A DNA stretch of 64,000 nucleotides from Nonomuraea helvata (GCF_039535785.1 NZ_BAAAXV010000008.1:806001-870000); one strand, 5' to 3'; shown: positions 24,897-33,628, counted from the stretch's first letter. Numbers and translations are program-made. The notes: a model not told the origin generated them from the letters alone.

Positions 24897-26446
24897 GCGC
24901 ATCCCGTCGCCGGCGTCTCATTGCCGGGGTGTTAACGCTAACGGCTGCACTCACCGCTTCGGCCTGCTCAGGCGGTGACGCGCCCGCCGCGGATCCGAAC
25001 ACGGTGACCATCATGACCAAGCTGTTCGGCGCCGCGCCCGACCCGAAGGGGGAGATGCAGCAGGCGGTCGAGAAGTTCCTCGGCAAGAAGCTCCAGATCA
25101 CCTGGGTTCCCAACGCCGAGTACGCCGACAAGGTCAACGTCACGCTGGCTTCGGGCAACGTGCCGCAACTCATGGTCGTGGACCCGCACGGCCCGGCGTT
25201 CGTCAAGGCCGCGCAGGCCGGGGCGTTTTGGGACCTGACCGACAAGCTGGACAAGTACCCGAACCTGAAGCCCACGGACAAGCTCCGGGTGCTCAACGCC
25301 TCCATCAACGGCAAGTCCTACACCATCCCCCGGATGCGGCCCATGCTGCGTTCGGCGGTCATGATCCGTAAGGACTGGCTGGAGAAGCTCGACCTGAAGC
25401 TGCCCGAGAGCGTCGACGACCTCTACACCATCGCCAAGGCGTTCACCGAGAAGGACCCCGACGGCAACGGCAAGAAGGACACCTACGGCCTGATCATCCC
25501 CAAGTGGCCCGGCAAGTACGCCAGCTCCAGCCCCTATGACACGCTCGAGACCTGGTTCGGCGCCCCGAACGGCTGGGGCGAGCGCAACGGCAAGCTGGTC
25601 CCCGGCTTCGACACCCCCGAGTTCCTCGAGGCCAACAAGTTCCTGAAGAAGATGATCGACGAGGGCCTGGTCAACCCCGACTTCGCCAGCTACGACACGG
25701 CCAAGTGGGACGATCCGTTCTTCCAGGGCAAGGGCGGCATCATCATCGACGTGAACGTCCGCTCCAGGGCGCTGCTCGACAAGTTCAGGGACGACGGCGA
25801 CAAGAACTACGGTGACAGGGTCGCCATGGTCGGCAACCTCAAGCGCTCCGACGGCCAGAAGTTCTCCCTGCCGTTCACCGGCTACAACGACGCCATCGCG
25901 ATCTCCAAGCAGAACGTGCGGACCGAGCAGGACCTCGACAACATCCTCAAGGTCCTGGACAAGCTGGGGACGAAGGAAGGCCAGGTCCTGGTCCAGAACG
26001 GCATCGAGGGGCGCAACTTCAAGGCCGAGGGCGACACCGCCGCGCTGATCAACGAGACCGACCCCGCGGTCCGAGTCGTCCAGGACAACGTCGACCAGGC
26101 CTTCACCCAGCTCGGCTTCAAGGGCGACACGACGTACGGCGGCCTTGCCTACGCGCGCACGCCGTCCGGCCAGCCGTACAAGGACATGATCAAGCTGGGC
26201 CTCGACCTGATGAACGAGGACCTCAAGACGGCGGTGAACAACCCGGCGCTGCCCGTGGTCTCGCCCACAGCCGTCGCCAAGGGCGCGCAGCTCGACGACA
26301 TCATCCCCGACGCCCGGATCAAGTACCTGTCGGGCGAGATCAACGAAGAGCAGCTGAAGGCCGAGATCAAGCGCTGGTACGACGCCGGCGGCACGCAGGT
26401 CGCCACCGAGATCAACGACCTGGTCTCCAAGCTCGGCACCAACTGA
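24893..26446 (+). CDS. LplA/YtcQ-type solute-binding lipoprotein
   Basis: A 517-residue extracellular binding protein. Signal peptide with four Arg (ASRRRRLIAGVLTLTAALT) ends in the lipobox ASAC, Cys25. The mature domain is of the long LplA/YtcQ class: KSYTIPRMRPMLRSAVMIRKDWL, DPDGNGKKDTYGL (a calcium-loop-like motif common in this class) and a C-terminal GEINEEQLKAEIKRWYDAGG. These proteins bind pectin or other oligosaccharides in Bacillus. It overlaps YesL by ATGA and is followed by a 14-bp hairpin before the permeases, as expected for a highly expressed binding protein. Confidence 0.92.
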   Translation: MSASRRRRLIAGVLTLTAALTASACSGGDAPAADPNTVTIMTKLFGAAPDPKGEMQQAVEKFLGKKLQITWVPNAEYADKVNVTLASGNVPQLMVVDPHGPAFVKAAQAGAFWDLTDKLDKYPNLKPTDKLRVLNASINGKSYTIPRMRPMLRSAVMIRKDWLEKLDLKLPESVDDLYTIAKAFTEKDPDGNGKKDTYGLIIPKWPGKYASSSPYDTLETWFGAPNGWGERNGKLVPGFDTPEFLEANKFLKKMIDEGLVNPDFASYDTAKWDDPFFQGKGGIIIDVNVRSRALLDKFRDDGDKNYGDRVAMVGNLKRSDGQKFSLPFTGYNDAIAISKQNVRTEQDLDNILKVLDKLGTKEGQVLVQNGIEGRNFKAEGDTAALINETDPAVRVVQDNVDQAFTQLGFKGDTTYGGLAYARTPSGQPYKDMIKLGLDLMNEDLKTAVNNPALPVVSPTAVAKGAQLDDIIPDARIKYLSGEINEEQLKAEIKRWYDAGGTQVATEINDLVSKLGTN

Positions 26447-26452
26447 TCCGCC

Positions 26453-26485
26453 TGAGGGGCCCGGGCCGCGTGCCCGGGCCCCTCA
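26453..26485 (+). terminator. Intercistronic hairpin after the binding-protein gene
   Basis: TGAGGGGCCCGGGC (26453-26466) and GCCCGGGCCCCTCA (26472-26485) form a perfect 14-bp stem with loop CGCGT, 7 bases after the stop. No T-run follows and AAAGGAGG for the next gene begins 5 bases later, so it is probably a partial terminator and mRNA stabiliser. Confidence 0.7.
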
Positions 26486-26502
26486 CATGAAAGGAGGCCG
26501 CT

Positions 26503-27474
26503 GTGGCCACCGACCTGGCGCCGCCTCCCGCGAGGGCGGCGAGCAAGCCCGGCCGACGCCGGAGGCCGGGATTGGGCGCGTCCCTGGCGCGCTACCGCTG
26601 GCTCTACTTGATGCTCATCCCGGGTGTCGTCTATTTCGCGCTCTTCAAGTACCTGCCGATGTACGGCATCACCATCGCCTTCCAGGACTTCCTGCCGTTC
26701 CTCGGCTACTCCGGCAGCCCCTGGGTCGGCTTCCAGCACTTCCAGGACCTGTTCACCGGGCCGGACTTCGGCCGGCTGATGTTCAACACGCTGTTCCTGG
26801 CGCTCCTGACCGTGGTCTTCATCTTCCCCGCGCCGATCGTCGTCGCGCTGCTGCTGAACGAGCTGCGGATCAACGTGCTCAAGCGTTCGGTCCAGTCGGT
26901 GATGTACATCCCGCACTTCCTGTCCTGGACGATCGTCGCGTCCCTGACATATCTGCTGTTCTCCGCGGACTACGGGGTGCTCGCCGGATGGATCCGCGAC
27001 ATACTCGGCGACACCGCGAAGATCGACTACATCGCGCAGGAGGAGTGGTTCCGGCCGCTGATCATCCTGCAGCAGTTGTGGAAGCTGACCGGCTGGGGCA
27101 CGATCATCTACCTCGCCGCGCTGGCGGGTGTGGACCCGCAGCTGTACGAGGCGGCACGCATGGACGGCGCCAGCCGCTTCCGCCAGCTCTGGCACGTCAC
27201 GCTGCCGGCCATCCGCCCCACGATCGTCGTCATGGCCATCCTCACTTCGGGCAACCTGCTCGACACGGGCTTCGAGCAGATCTGGCTCATGACCACCTCG
27301 CTGAACCGCTCGGTGGCCGACGTGTTCGACACCTACGTCTACTACACCGGCATCACCCAGGGCGCTATCAGCTACTCCACCGCCGTCGGCCTCTTCAAGG
27401 GCGTCGTCGGCTGCATCCTGATCTTCGGCTCCAACTGGCTGGCCAAGCGCCTCGGCCAGCGTGGACTGCTCTAG
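26503..27474 (+). CDS. LplB/YteP-type ABC permease
   Basis: A 323-residue CUT1-like permease of the LplB class. Family marks: SLARYRWLYLMLIPGVVYFALFKYLPMYGITIAFQDF at the N-terminus (in short pieces, the FKYLPMYG core), FLSWTIVASLTYLLFS, and the EAA loop QLYEAARMDGASRFRQLWHV. Ends NWLAKRLGQRGLL. GTG start with AAAGGAGG 6 bases upstream. It pairs with the LplC-type permease that follows 12 bp downstream. No ATPase is encoded nearby. Confidence 0.93.
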   Translation: MATDLAPPPARAASKPGRRRRPGLGASLARYRWLYLMLIPGVVYFALFKYLPMYGITIAFQDFLPFLGYSGSPWVGFQHFQDLFTGPDFGRLMFNTLFLALLTVVFIFPAPIVVALLLNELRINVLKRSVQSVMYIPHFLSWTIVASLTYLLFSADYGVLAGWIRDILGDTAKIDYIAQEEWFRPLIILQQLWKLTGWGTIIYLAALAGVDPQLYEAARMDGASRFRQLWHVTLPAIRPTIVVMAILTSGNLLDTGFEQIWLMTTSLNRSVADVFDTYVYYTGITQGAISYSTAVGLFKGVVGCILIFGSNWLAKRLGQRGLL

Positions 27475-27486
27475 GGGGCCCTGGAT

Positions 27487-28386
27487 ATGAACAGCATGAA
27501 GCACAAGAAGCTGAACACCGAATACAGCACCGTGGGCAGCCGGGTGTTCGACGTGATCAACGTCGCCGTACTCGTCGGCCTGGCGCTGATCACGGTGCTG
27601 CCGCTGCTGTACGTGCTGGCAGGGTCCTTCGCGAGCGAGTCGGAGATCGCCGCGCGGCCGTTCTTCCTGTGGCCGGAGAAGTTCGTCACGGACACGTACA
27701 AGTTCATCTTCTCCACCCCCACCTTCGTCCGCGCGCTGCTCACGACCATCGTCGTGACGGCGGTCGGCACGGTGGTGCAGCTGGTGCTGACGTTCACCAT
27801 GGCGTATCCGTTGGCCAAGCGGTACCTGCCGGGCCGGACGCTGGTGCTCAACCTGGTGATCTTCACGCTGGTCTTCTCCGGCGGCATGATCCCCACCTAC
27901 CTGGTGGTGCGCGACATGGGGCTGCTGGACAGCTACTGGGCGCTGATCCTGCCGCTGGCGATCAATCCCTTCTATCTGATCATCGTGAAGAGCTTCTTCC
28001 AGGAGCTGCCGCAGGCACTGGAGGAGGCGGCGCGCATCGACGGCTGCAACGAGATGGGCGTCTTCTTCAAGATCGTCCTGCCGCTGTCGAAACCGATCAT
28101 CGCGACCTTCGCGCTGTTCTACGCGGTGAGCATCTGGAACGACTACATGTCGCCGCTGCTGTACATCAGCGACCCCAGCAAGTGGACGCTGCAGATCCTG
28201 GTACGGCAGCTGACCAGCGCCGATCAGGCTGACGCGCTGGCGAACATGGACAGGACGTTCGTGCCGCCGGAGCAGGGGCTGAAGTTCGCCGTCGTGGTGA
28301 TCGCGACGCTGCCGATCCTGTTCTTCTACCCGTTCCTGCAGAAGCACTTCACCAAGGGCGTGCTGATCGGGGGCGTCAAGGAGTGA
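27487..28386 (+). CDS. LplC/YtcP-type ABC permease
   Basis: A 299-residue permease of the LplC class, second half of the importer. Six membrane segments, EAA loop ALEEAARIDGCNEMGVFFKI, and the family end FYPFLQKHFTKGVLIGGVKE, almost unchanged from Firmicute LplC/YtcP proteins. SIWNDYMSPLLYI before the last periplasmic loop is also characteristic. Start ATG with GGGGG upstream; the stop overlaps the GTG of the acetylesterase gene, so uptake and deacetylation are coupled. Confidence 0.93.
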   Translation: MNSMKHKKLNTEYSTVGSRVFDVINVAVLVGLALITVLPLLYVLAGSFASESEIAARPFFLWPEKFVTDTYKFIFSTPTFVRALLTTIVVTAVGTVVQLVLTFTMAYPLAKRYLPGRTLVLNLVIFTLVFSGGMIPTYLVVRDMGLLDSYWALILPLAINPFYLIIVKSFFQELPQALEEAARIDGCNEMGVFFKIVLPLSKPIIATFALFYAVSIWNDYMSPLLYISDPSKWTLQILVRQLTSADQADALANMDRTFVPPEQGLKFAVVVIATLPILFFYPFLQKHFTKGVLIGGVKE

Positions 28387-29006
28387 CCCGCGCCATCCTG
28401 CTGGCCGGTGACTCGACGGTCGCCTCGTGCCCGGCCTGGGAGGCGCCCATGTCCGGGTGGGGAGCCCAGCTCGGCCCGTACGTGGGCGTGCCCGTGCGCA
28501 ACCTCGCCAAGGGCGGCGCCACCACGGCCAGCCACCGGGCCGAGGGGCTGTGGGCGGCGCTGATGCTCGAGGTCGTGCCCGGAGACACGGTCGTGATCCA
28601 GTTCGGGCACAACGACCAGAAGGATCCCGCGATCCCGTACCAGGAGAACCTGCGCGCCTTCGTCGAGGAGGCGCGCGGGGCGGGGGCGCTGGCGGTGCTG
28701 TGCACGCCGGTGCAGCGGCGCAGGTTCGAGGGGGAGCGGCTGGTGCCCACGCACGGCGACTGTCCCGACCGGGTGCGCGCGCTGGCCGCCGCCGAGGGCG
28801 TGCCGCTGATCGACCTGACCGCCGCCACGACCGAGCTGTACGAGCGGCTCGGCCCCGGCGGCTCCAAGGCGCTGTTCACGCACTTCCCGCCGGGACGGCA
28901 TCCGCTCTACCCCGACGGGGTGGCCGACGACACCCACTTCAGCTTCCGCGGCGCCGACGAGGTGGCCGCGATCGTCGCCGAACGACTGAAGGAGATCCTC
29001 CGATGA
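28383..29006 (+). CDS. Rhamnogalacturonan acetylesterase, SGNH hydrolase (YesT-like)
   Basis: A 207-residue SGNH/GDSL esterase of the CE12 type. Blocks: I AGDSTVAS (nucleophile Ser), III FGHNDQKD (Gly-Asn oxyanion pair), V DDTHFSFRGADE (catalytic Asp-x-x-His). GDSTVA plus HNDQKD is the rhamnogalacturonan acetylesterase form, known from YesT of Bacillus. No signal peptide: it would remove acetyl groups from imported oligomers in the cytoplasm. GTG start overlaps the permease stop, and its stop overlaps the lyase ATG. Confidence 0.88.
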   Translation: MTRAILLAGDSTVASCPAWEAPMSGWGAQLGPYVGVPVRNLAKGGATTASHRAEGLWAALMLEVVPGDTVVIQFGHNDQKDPAIPYQENLRAFVEEARGAGALAVLCTPVQRRRFEGERLVPTHGDCPDRVRALAAAEGVPLIDLTAATTELYERLGPGGSKALFTHFPPGRHPLYPDGVADDTHFSFRGADEVAAIVAERLKEILR

Positions 29007-31585
29007 CCGCACTCCGCTGGCTGGACCGACCGGGCGAGCAGGGGGTGACCTGGGGGGTCCCGTGGCCGCGCGGCACGGTCGAGCGGGACGCGCCGTTCGC
29101 GCTGGCCGACGCGGACGGGCGCGAGGTGCCCGTGCAGAGCTGGGTGACCGCCACCTGGCCGGACGGCTCGGTCAAGTGGTCGGCCCACGCCATCGGCGCG
29201 CAGCCGGCCGCGTACTCGTACCGCGTCGAGCCGGGACGCGAGCCCGCCGCCGCGGCCACCCCGGTCACCGTGGCCCATGAGGGCGGGGTGCTGACCGTGA
29301 GCACCGGCGTGGTCACCTGGGCGATCGAGGAGTCCGGCGGCACGCTGGCCCGCTCGATCTCGCGCGGGAGCCGCGAGATCGCGAGGGACGTCCGCCTGGT
29401 CAGCCTCCGCCAGAGCGAGCCCACCCCCGACGAGGGCGGCGCGGTCGCCCGCTCGGAGAGCACCGGGCAGGTCGCCGCGGTCACGGTCGAGCAGGACGGG
29501 CCGCTGCGTGCCGTGGTCCGGCTGGAGGGCAGGCACGGCGACTGGCTGCCGTTCACCGTGCGCCTGTACTTCCACGCGGGCGCCGAACAGGTGCGGATCA
29601 TGCACACGTTCGTCTGGGACGGCGACCCCGAGCGCGACTTCCTGGCCGGGCTCGGGCTCCGCGCCGACGTGGTCATGCGCGACGACCTCCACGACCGGCA
29701 CGTACGCCTGGCCGGCAGCGGCGGCTTCCTCACCGAGGCCGTACGCGGCCTGACCGGGCTGCGCCGCGACCCCGGCGAGCCCGCACGCCGGGCACAGGTC
29801 GAGGGCCGGCCGGCCGGCGAGATCGACCCCGAGGTGGCCGGCCGCCTGCACCTCATCCCCGCCTGGAACGACTACACGCTCGACCAGAGCTCCGCCGACG
29901 GCTTCACGCTGCGCAAGCGCACCGCGCCGGGCCACGCCTGGGTGACGATCCCCTCGGGGACCCGCTCGGCCGGGTACGGCTACGTCGGCGGTGTCAGCGG
30001 CGGCCTCGGCTTCGGACTGCGCGACTTCTGGCGCCTGCACCCCACCCGCCTCGACATCAGGAACGCGGCCACCGACCTGGCCACCGTGACCGTCTGGATG
30101 TGGTCGCCGTCCGCGCCGGCCATGGACGTGCGCTTCTACCACGACGGCATGGGCCAGGACACGTTCGCCGAGCAGCTCGAGGGCCTGGAGGTCACGTACG
30201 AGGACTACGAGCCCGGCTTCGGCGACGCCCACGGCGTGGCCCGCACGCACGAGCTGACCCTGCGCGCCCACGACGCCACGCCGGCGTCGCGGGCCATCGC
30301 GGAGCACGCGGCCGCGATGGACCGGCCGGGACTGCTGGCTGTCAGCCCCTCGCGCATGCGCGAGGCCGGCGTGTTCGGCGTGTGGGAGCTGCCCGACCGC
30401 TCCACGCCCGCGCACGCCGAGATCGAGGACCGCCTGGACTTCCTGTTCGACCTGTACGTGCGCGAACGCGAGCAGCGCAGGTGGTACGGCTTCTGGGACT
30501 ACGGCGACGTGATGCACACCTACGACCCGGACCGCCACACCTGGCGCTACGACGTGGGCGGCTACGCCTGGGACAACTCCGAGCTCTCGCCCGACCTGTG
30601 GCTGTGGCTGCAGTATCTGCGCACGGGACGATCGGACGTCTTCCGCTTCGCCGAGTCGATGACCCGCCACACCGGCGAGGTCGACGTCTACCACGCCGGC
30701 AGGTGGAAGGGCCTGGGCACCAGGCACAACGTGCAGCACTGGGGGTGCAGCTGCAAGCAGCTGCGCATCTCCAACGCCGCCTACCGCCGGTTCTACTACT
30801 ACCTGACGGCCGACGAGCGCACGGGCGACCTGCTGGACGAGCTGAGCACGCCCGAGGAGACGTTCGTGGTGATCGACCCCACGCGCAAGGTACGCGAGGA
30901 CGTCTACACCCCGGACCCGTCGGCGCTGTCGGTCGGCCTCGGGACGGACTGGGGGTCGCTGGCCGCCGCGTGGCTGACGCGCTGGGAGCGGCACGGCGAC
31001 GAGCGGGCCAGAGACCGGTTGCTGGGCACGATGGCCGACATCGGGGCGCTGCCGCACGGCTTCCTGACCGGCGAGGCCCGGCTCGACCTGGCGACCGGAC
31101 GGTTCGACACCTCGCGCGACAAGATCTCCGTCTCGCACCTGTCTTCGCTGTTCGGGCTGCCGGAGATGTGCGCCGAGCTGATCGCGCTCGACCTGGACGT
31201 GCCGGGGTTCGAGCAGGCGTGGCTGCAGTACTGCCGGCTCTACCTCGCGACACCCGAGCTGCAGGAGGCTGAGGTGGGGGAGCGGCTGAGCGGGATCTCG
31301 CTGATCCAGGCGCACAGCAGGCTCACCGCGTACGCGGCCGCCCGCACCGGGGACGCCGAGCTGGCGGCCTGGGCGTGGCGGAAGTTCTCCGTGGACGAGG
31401 GCGACCAGCTCAACCGCAACGGGTTGCAACGGCAGAAGGACTGGCGCCTGACCCCGGTGGACGGGCCGCACGTGCTCTCTCCCGTGCGGGAGGCGCCGTT
31501 CGTGAGCACGAACGACGCCAGCCAGTACGGCCTGGCCGCCATCCACAACCTGGCCCTGATCGGCAAGCACCTGGCAGGGCGGTAA
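29003..31585 (+). CDS. YetA/PcRGLX-like exo-rhamnogalacturonan lyase family (PL26-type)
   Basis: An 860-residue cytoplasmic protein with the three-part build of the PcRGLX/YetA family: N-terminal RIFT-like barrel (about 1-90, WGVPWPRGTV, SWVTATWPDGSVKW), central beta-sandwich (to about 420, WDGDPERDFLAGLGLRADV) and a C-terminal alpha/alpha toroid (from about 470: WYGFWDYGDVMHTYDPDRH, GGYAWDNSELSPDLWLW, RHNVQHWGCSCKQLRIS). The fungal PcRGLX cuts rhamnogalacturonan from the end by beta-elimination; Bacillus yetA sits beside lplABCD. The many Trp/Tyr/His in the toroid suit a sugar-binding active site. ATG overlaps the acetylesterase stop. Activity as a lyase is inferred from family. Confidence 0.82.
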   Translation: MTALRWLDRPGEQGVTWGVPWPRGTVERDAPFALADADGREVPVQSWVTATWPDGSVKWSAHAIGAQPAAYSYRVEPGREPAAAATPVTVAHEGGVLTVSTGVVTWAIEESGGTLARSISRGSREIARDVRLVSLRQSEPTPDEGGAVARSESTGQVAAVTVEQDGPLRAVVRLEGRHGDWLPFTVRLYFHAGAEQVRIMHTFVWDGDPERDFLAGLGLRADVVMRDDLHDRHVRLAGSGGFLTEAVRGLTGLRRDPGEPARRAQVEGRPAGEIDPEVAGRLHLIPAWNDYTLDQSSADGFTLRKRTAPGHAWVTIPSGTRSAGYGYVGGVSGGLGFGLRDFWRLHPTRLDIRNAATDLATVTVWMWSPSAPAMDVRFYHDGMGQDTFAEQLEGLEVTYEDYEPGFGDAHGVARTHELTLRAHDATPASRAIAEHAAAMDRPGLLAVSPSRMREAGVFGVWELPDRSTPAHAEIEDRLDFLFDLYVREREQRRWYGFWDYGDVMHTYDPDRHTWRYDVGGYAWDNSELSPDLWLWLQYLRTGRSDVFRFAESMTRHTGEVDVYHAGRWKGLGTRHNVQHWGCSCKQLRISNAAYRRFYYYLTADERTGDLLDELSTPEETFVVIDPTRKVREDVYTPDPSALSVGLGTDWGSLAAAWLTRWERHGDERARDRLLGTMADIGALPHGFLTGEARLDLATGRFDTSRDKISVSHLSSLFGLPEMCAELIALDLDVPGFEQAWLQYCRLYLATPELQEAEVGERLSGISLIQAHSRLTAYAAARTGDAELAAWAWRKFSVDEGDQLNRNGLQRQKDWRLTPVDGPHVLSPVREAPFVSTNDASQYGLAAIHNLALIGKHLAGR

Positions 31586-31620
31586 CCAGAGGTGGGGCTC
31601 CCGGCCGGGGCCCTACACTG

Positions 31621-31644
31621 ATGTCTATGCATACTCCCGATTGA
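31621..31644 (+). CDS. Possible 7-residue leader peptide before the ABC-F gene
   Basis: ATG-TCT-ATG-CAT-ACT-CCC-GAT-TGA encodes MSMHTPD. Its codons 5-7 coincide exactly with the left arm of a stem that would pair with the ABC-F ribosome-binding site. A -10-like TACACT lies at 31613-31618, so the transcript may begin within or just before this ORF, which weakens the case. No ribosome site is clear. Seen: the ORF and overlap; inferred: translation. Confidence 0.25.
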   Translation: MSMHTPD

Positions 31645-31689
31645 TCTGGCGTCGCACGCCCCAATCCTCCGTTTTCCTAGCTCGGGAGT
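31633..31689 (+). promoter_or_regulatory. Possible translational attenuator of the ABC-F gene
   Basis: ACTCCCGA (31633-31640) is an exact complement of TCGGGAGT (31682-31689), and the right arm contains GGGAG, the ribosome-binding site of the ABC-F start at 31701. Pairing would hide it. The left arm is inside a short ORF, the layout of ribosome-stalling attenuators upstream of erm and antibiotic-resistance ABC-F genes. Mechanism inferred. Confidence 0.4.
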
Positions 31690-31700
31690 GTTCCGCCAAT

Positions 31701-33299
31701 ATGATCATCGCCAGTGACATCGAGCTGCGCGCAGGTGCGCGGCTGCTCATCGAGAAAGCCTCGTTCCGGGTCAATCCGGGCGACAAGATCGGGCTCGTCG
31801 GCCGCAACGGCGCCGGCAAGACGACCTTGACCAAGGTGCTGGCGGGCGAGGGCCTGCCGGCCGCGGGCACCGTCACCACCACCGGCAACGTGGGCTACCT
31901 CCCTCAGGACCCGCGCACCGGTGACCTGGAGGTGCTCGCCCGCGACCGCATCCTGTCGGCGCGCGGCCTGGACGAGGTGCTGCGCAAGCTGCGTCAGGCC
32001 GAGCTCGGCATGTCCTCCGCCGACGACCGCACCCGGGAGAAGGCGGTCAGGCAGTACGGCAGGCTCGAGGACCAGATGCACGTCCTGGGCGGATACGCGG
32101 CCGAGTCCGAGGCGGCCTCCATCGCCTCCAGTCTCGGGCTGCCGGACCGCGTGCTGTCGCAGCCGTTGCAAACGCTTTCCGGGGGCCAGCGCAGGCGCGT
32201 GGAATTGGCGCGAATTCTTTTCAGCGGGGCGGAAACTCTCCTTCTCGACGAGCCGACAAACCACCTAGATGCCGACTCAATCGGGTGGCTTCGTGATTTT
32301 TTGCGATCCCATCAAGGTGGGTTGGTGATCATCAGCCACGACGTCGGTCTTCTTGAAGCGACGGTCAACAAGGTCCTGCACCTGGACGCCAACCGATCGG
32401 TGATCGATCACTACAACGTCGGCTGGAAGGCGTACCTCGCCCAGCGCGAGACCGACGAGAAGCGCAGGAAGCGCGAGCGCGCCAACGCCGAGAAACAGGC
32501 GGGTGCGCTGCTCGCGCAGGCCGACAAGATGCGGGCCAAGGCCACCAAGGCCAAGGCCGCCCAGGACATGATGCGGCGTGCGCACCGGTTGCTGTCGGGC
32601 ACCGAGGAAGAGCGTGTGAGCGACAAAGTGGCCAGGCTGCGCTTCCCCGAGCCGCAGCCGTGCGGGCGCACCCCGCTCACGGCCGAGGATCTGTCCAAGT
32701 CGTACGGCTCGCTGGAGGTCTTCACCGACGTCAGCGTGGCCATCGACCGAGGTCACCGGGTCGTCATCCTGGGCCTGAACGGCGCCGGCAAGACCACGCT
32801 GCTGCGCCTGCTCGGCGGCATCGAGACGCCCGACACGGGCGAGATCCGCCCCGGCCACGGCCTCAAGATCGGCTACTACGCCCAGGAGCACGAGACCCTC
32901 GACCCGAACCGCACTCTCCTGGAGAACATGCAGTCGGCCGGCGGCCAGTTCACCGACACCGAGCTGCGCAAGGTGCTCGGCTCGTTCCTGTTCACGGGCG
33001 ACGACGTCGACAAGCCCGCCGGAGTGCTGTCGGGTGGCGAGAAGACCCGGCTGGCGCTGGCGATCCTGGTGCTCTCGAGCGCCAATGTCCTCCTTCTCGA
33101 CGAGCCCACGAACAACCTCGATCCGGTCAGTCGCGAGCAGGTTCTCAATGCTCTGAGGTCGTATTCAGGAGCAATCGTCCTAGTCACACATGACGAGGGT
33201 GCCGTTGACGCCCTGTCACCGGATAGGGTGATCTTGCTACCTGACGGAACTGAAGACGCATGGAGCGACGAATTTTCCGATCTTGTGGCACTTGCCTGA
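31701..33299 (+). CDS. ABC-F family ribosome-associated ATPase
   Basis: A 532-residue protein with two ABC domains and no membrane segment. Domain 1: Walker A GRNGAGKTT, signature LSGGQRRR, Walker B LLLDEPTNHLD; domain 2: GLNGAGKTT, LSGGEKTR, LLLDEPTNNLD. The interdomain linker (about 235-320; KRRKRERANAEKQ, a charged helix pair) is the P-site tRNA interaction motif of ABC-F factors, which act on the ribosomal E site. Could be a housekeeping translation factor or antibiotic protection protein; sequence alone does not decide. Start ATG 31701 has GGGAG 12 bases upstream. Codon use relaxes strongly just after both signature motifs. Confidence 0.92.
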   Translation: MIIASDIELRAGARLLIEKASFRVNPGDKIGLVGRNGAGKTTLTKVLAGEGLPAAGTVTTTGNVGYLPQDPRTGDLEVLARDRILSARGLDEVLRKLRQAELGMSSADDRTREKAVRQYGRLEDQMHVLGGYAAESEAASIASSLGLPDRVLSQPLQTLSGGQRRRVELARILFSGAETLLLDEPTNHLDADSIGWLRDFLRSHQGGLVIISHDVGLLEATVNKVLHLDANRSVIDHYNVGWKAYLAQRETDEKRRKRERANAEKQAGALLAQADKMRAKATKAKAAQDMMRRAHRLLSGTEEERVSDKVARLRFPEPQPCGRTPLTAEDLSKSYGSLEVFTDVSVAIDRGHRVVILGLNGAGKTTLLRLLGGIETPDTGEIRPGHGLKIGYYAQEHETLDPNRTLLENMQSAGGQFTDTELRKVLGSFLFTGDDVDKPAGVLSGGEKTRLALAILVLSSANVLLLDEPTNNLDPVSREQVLNALRSYSGAIVLVTHDEGAVDALSPDRVILLPDGTEDAWSDEFSDLVALA

Positions 33300-33412
33300 T
33301 CTTAATTTGAGTGGGTACGGATCTTTTCCCGTGGAGTAGGTAGCCGATCCCGCTGAAATGACTGATCATGGCGGAGTAACGCTGCGGAAGTCCGGCACTA
33401 CAGGAGGTACTC

Positions 33413-33628
33413 GTGGCCGAGACACTGAAGAAGGGCACCCGGGTCACCGGGGCCGACCGGGAAAAACTGGCCGGCGATCTCAAGAAGCGCTACGCCGCGG
33501 GCGAGAGCATCCGCGCCCTGGCCGCTTCTACCGGTCGGTCTTACGGGTTCATCCACCGCATCCTGAGCGAGTCCGGCGTGACTCTGCGCGGGCGCGGCGG
33601 GGCGACCCGAGGCAAGTCCAAGCGCTGA
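33413..33628 (+). CDS. Small helix-turn-helix protein
   Basis: A 71-residue basic protein: an N-terminal helix (DREKLAGDLKKRYAAGES), a clear HTH (IRALAASTGRSYGFIHRILSE) and a basic Gly-rich tail (LRGRGGATRGKSKR). It matches the short DNA-binding proteins conserved in actinobacteria, often downstream of an ABC-F gene. GTG start with AGGAGGT 5 bases upstream is strong. Role unknown; nucleoid or regulatory function would fit its size and charge. Confidence 0.85.
   Translation: MAETLKKGTRVTGADREKLAGDLKKRYAAGESIRALAASTGRSYGFIHRILSESGVTLRGRGGATRGKSKR

Noticed and set aside
26149..28347. 732-codon minus-strand frame in the pectin locus
   Set aside because: Antisense to three well-supported genes, with Arg/His/Gln-rich shadow composition.
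28427..29002. In-frame 192-codon extension of the YetA-like gene
   Set aside because: It is a shadow of the acetylesterase gene in another frame; the ATG at 29003 overlaps that gene's stop and begins the family N-terminus.
28907..31570. 887-codon minus-strand frame opposite the YetA-like gene
   Set aside because: No recognisable domain, Val/Arg/Gly shadow composition; the + strand has the family architecture.
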